DNA from: Sulfurovum sp.
GTDB lineage: Bacteria > Campylobacterota > Campylobacteria > Campylobacterales > Sulfurovaceae
Direction: 5' to 3'
Assembly: GCA_026984165.1 (NCBI GenBank)
Contig: JALSSQ010000016.1
Span: 1-5,540 of the forward strand
Length of the DNA: 5,540 nucleotides
The notes under the pieces were generated by a model. The model saw only the letters and a program-made list of their open reading frames with translations, searched no databases and was not told where the DNA came from. Position 1 is the stretch's first letter. Every line of letters begins with the position of its first letter. Shown here one piece after another: positions 4,386 through 5,540 of the stretch. Both the position numbers and the translations under genes were made by a program.

Positions 4386-5540
4386 AGTATCCACGCCACA
4401 TACTTCTTTTTCTTAATCTTCACTTTTTTCAACGCTTTAAAAACTTCATCGACTACTGTATGATGTAGAGCAATGTAAGATTTGGTATCTGTAATATGGA
4501 TTTTTCCTATCATGCTATTGTCTATCCCTATCTCTTTACAAAAAGTACCGATAATATCTCCTGCGCGGAGTTTGGTTTTTTTGCCACCATTGAGACAGAG
4601 GGTGTCATAGTCTGAGAACATTTTGAACTTTGCGTCCACACGTAAGTCTTTTATCTCCTTTTTCTTTGCTCTTTGAAGGATATAGGCACATTTCTCACTC
4701 TCTTTGGCAGAAAATAGGGAGATTGCAGTGCCTGTGGCATCGGCGCGTCCTGTGCGTCCTATACGGTGTGTATAGACTTCTGCATCAAAGGGTAGGTTAT
4801 AGTTGATGACAAGTGCGATATCTTTGATGTCCAGTCCACGTGAAGCGACATCGGTGGCTACCATGATGCGTTTACTGCCGTTAGAAAAAGCGATGACAGA
4901 TTCATTTCTGTCGCGTTGGTCTAGGTCTCCATGTATGTCTATGACTGCATGTCCATGTGTAGCCAAGGTGTTTGTCAAAGAGATGACTTCTTTTTTGGTG
5001 TTACAAAAAATGAGCAGCGATTCTGGTTTATACGAACCTATAAGTGCTAGTAGAGTGTGAAGTTTATCTTCTGTTTCATAGACAAGTTCGTCTATTTTGA
5101 CACTTTTTTGTACGGCATCAACTTTGATAGTAAGTGGTTGTTTGAGTAGTGTTTTGGCAAGTTTTTCTATTTTCTCAGGAAAGGTTGCAGAAAAGAGCAG
5201 TGTCTGCTTGGAGCGTGGTATGTTGGAGCCAATTTTGACTATCTCATCATAAAAACCCATATCAAGCATGCGATCTGCTTCATCAAGTACCAGTGTTTTG
5301 ATGCCTTCAAGTGTTAATGTCTCTTTGGCCAAGTGGTCTTGTATGCGTCCGGGGGTACCGATGAGTATATGTGCACCTTTGGCTAGAGAGTCTGCCTGTG
5401 CACGCAAGGGTACGCCACCGTAGAGTGTGAGTATCTTAAGGTTCGCTTTATATGAGCCGATAGATCTAAGCTCCAGGGCTATCTGTTCTGCCAGTTCACG
5501 GGTAGGGGTGATAATGATAGTTTGGGGTTTGTGGCTGGAG
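4382..5540 (-). CDS. dbpA: DbpA-type DEAD-box ATP-dependent RNA helicase, N-terminus outside window
   Basis: The minus-strand frame is open from its TAA (4384-4382) to the right edge, giving 385 residues of an expected about 460. Visible helicase motifs in order are PTREL (12-16), GG (41-42), TPGR (62-65), DEAD (86-89, DNA 5284-5273) and SAT (117-119). They are followed by FCNTKKE, HGDLDQRDR, ATDVASRGLD and HRIGRTGR. The Q motif and Walker A lie beyond 5540. The C-terminal about 72 residues (LCLNGGKKTKLRAGDIIG, then IGKIHI and a lysine-rich end) match the DbpA RNA-binding domain, which directs E. coli DbpA to hairpin 92 of 23S rRNA during large-subunit assembly. Residue 45 is a TTG codon that could be mistaken for a start, but PTREL and GGVP lie upstream, so translation begins outside the window. 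It is convergent with the operon and unrelated to it by function. Confidence 0.93.
   Translation of the reverse strand, partial: SSHKPQTIIITPTRELAEQIALELRSIGSYKANLKILTLYGGVPLRAQADSLAKGAHILIGTPGRIQDHLAKETLTLEGIKTLVLDEADRMLDMGFYDEIVKIGSNIPRSKQTLLFSATFPEKIEKLAKTLLKQPLTIKVDAVQKSVKIDELVYETEDKLHTLLALIGSYKPESLLIFCNTKKEVISLTNTLATHGHAVIDIHGDLDQRDRNESVIAFSNGSKRIMVATDVASRGLDIKDIALVINYNLPFDAEVYTHRIGRTGRADATGTAISLFSAKESEKCAYILQRAKKKEIKDLRVDAKFKMFSDYDTLCLNGGKKTKLRAGDIIGTFCKEIGIDNSMIGKIHITDTKSYIALHHTVVDEVFKALKKVKIKKKKYVAWIL

Noticed and set aside
4803..5060. Plus-strand ORF of 85 codons
   Set aside because: It is antisense to the conserved helicase motifs of dbpA.
5405..5407. TTG as the helicase start codon
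   Set aside because: The frame stays open upstream to the window edge and encodes PTREL and the GG motif, so the gene starts beyond 5540 and this TTG is an internal leucine.

Overview
The window reads as an AT-rich bacterial chromosome segment. Gene content and codon style (many AGA and ATA codons, tightly packed overlapping genes) would fit a Campylobacterota member of the Sulfurovum/Sulfurimonas type. That assignment is an inference from style, because no taxonomic marker gene is present.

Layout: (1) The last 42 codons of an unidentified plus-strand membrane protein end at 130. (2) A 188-bp AT-rich intergenic region holds a near-consensus sigma-70 promoter (TTGACA, 17 bp, TATACT) and several operator-like repeats. 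(3) From 319 to 4385 five plus-strand genes are packed without gaps: a TetR-type regulator, an ABC1/UbiB-family atypical kinase, a DUF4173/DUF4153-like polytopic membrane protein, a small VanZ-like membrane protein and a 69-aa protein of unknown function. Adjacent genes overlap by 8, 20 and 19 nt or are separated by 1 nt, so they are probably one transcription unit driven by the promoter at 266-294. (4) On the minus strand, running in from the right edge and meeting the operon tail-to-tail, is a DEAD-box RNA helicase with the C-terminal rRNA-binding domain of DbpA. Its N-terminus lies outside the window.

How the genes may work together: the regulator's C-terminal half resembles the lipid-binding COQ9 fold family, and the next gene is a COQ8/UbiB-type kinase. 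The pair recalls the eukaryotic COQ8-COQ9 partnership in quinone biology. With two membrane proteins downstream, the operon may respond to or act on a membrane lipid or isoprenoid, but no biosynthetic enzyme is present to name the substrate.

The most striking structure is a 50-bp GC-rich element at 3986-4035 inside the VanZ-like gene. It consists of two back-to-back perfect 8-bp-stem hairpins flanked by GTAG and CTAC, the architecture of a paired REP (BIME) element. It is read through in frame as an extra loop between two membrane helices. A second point of interest is the end of the DUF4173-like gene, where a different reading frame carries a better-looking hydrophobic 32-34 residue ORF with its own ribosome binding site.
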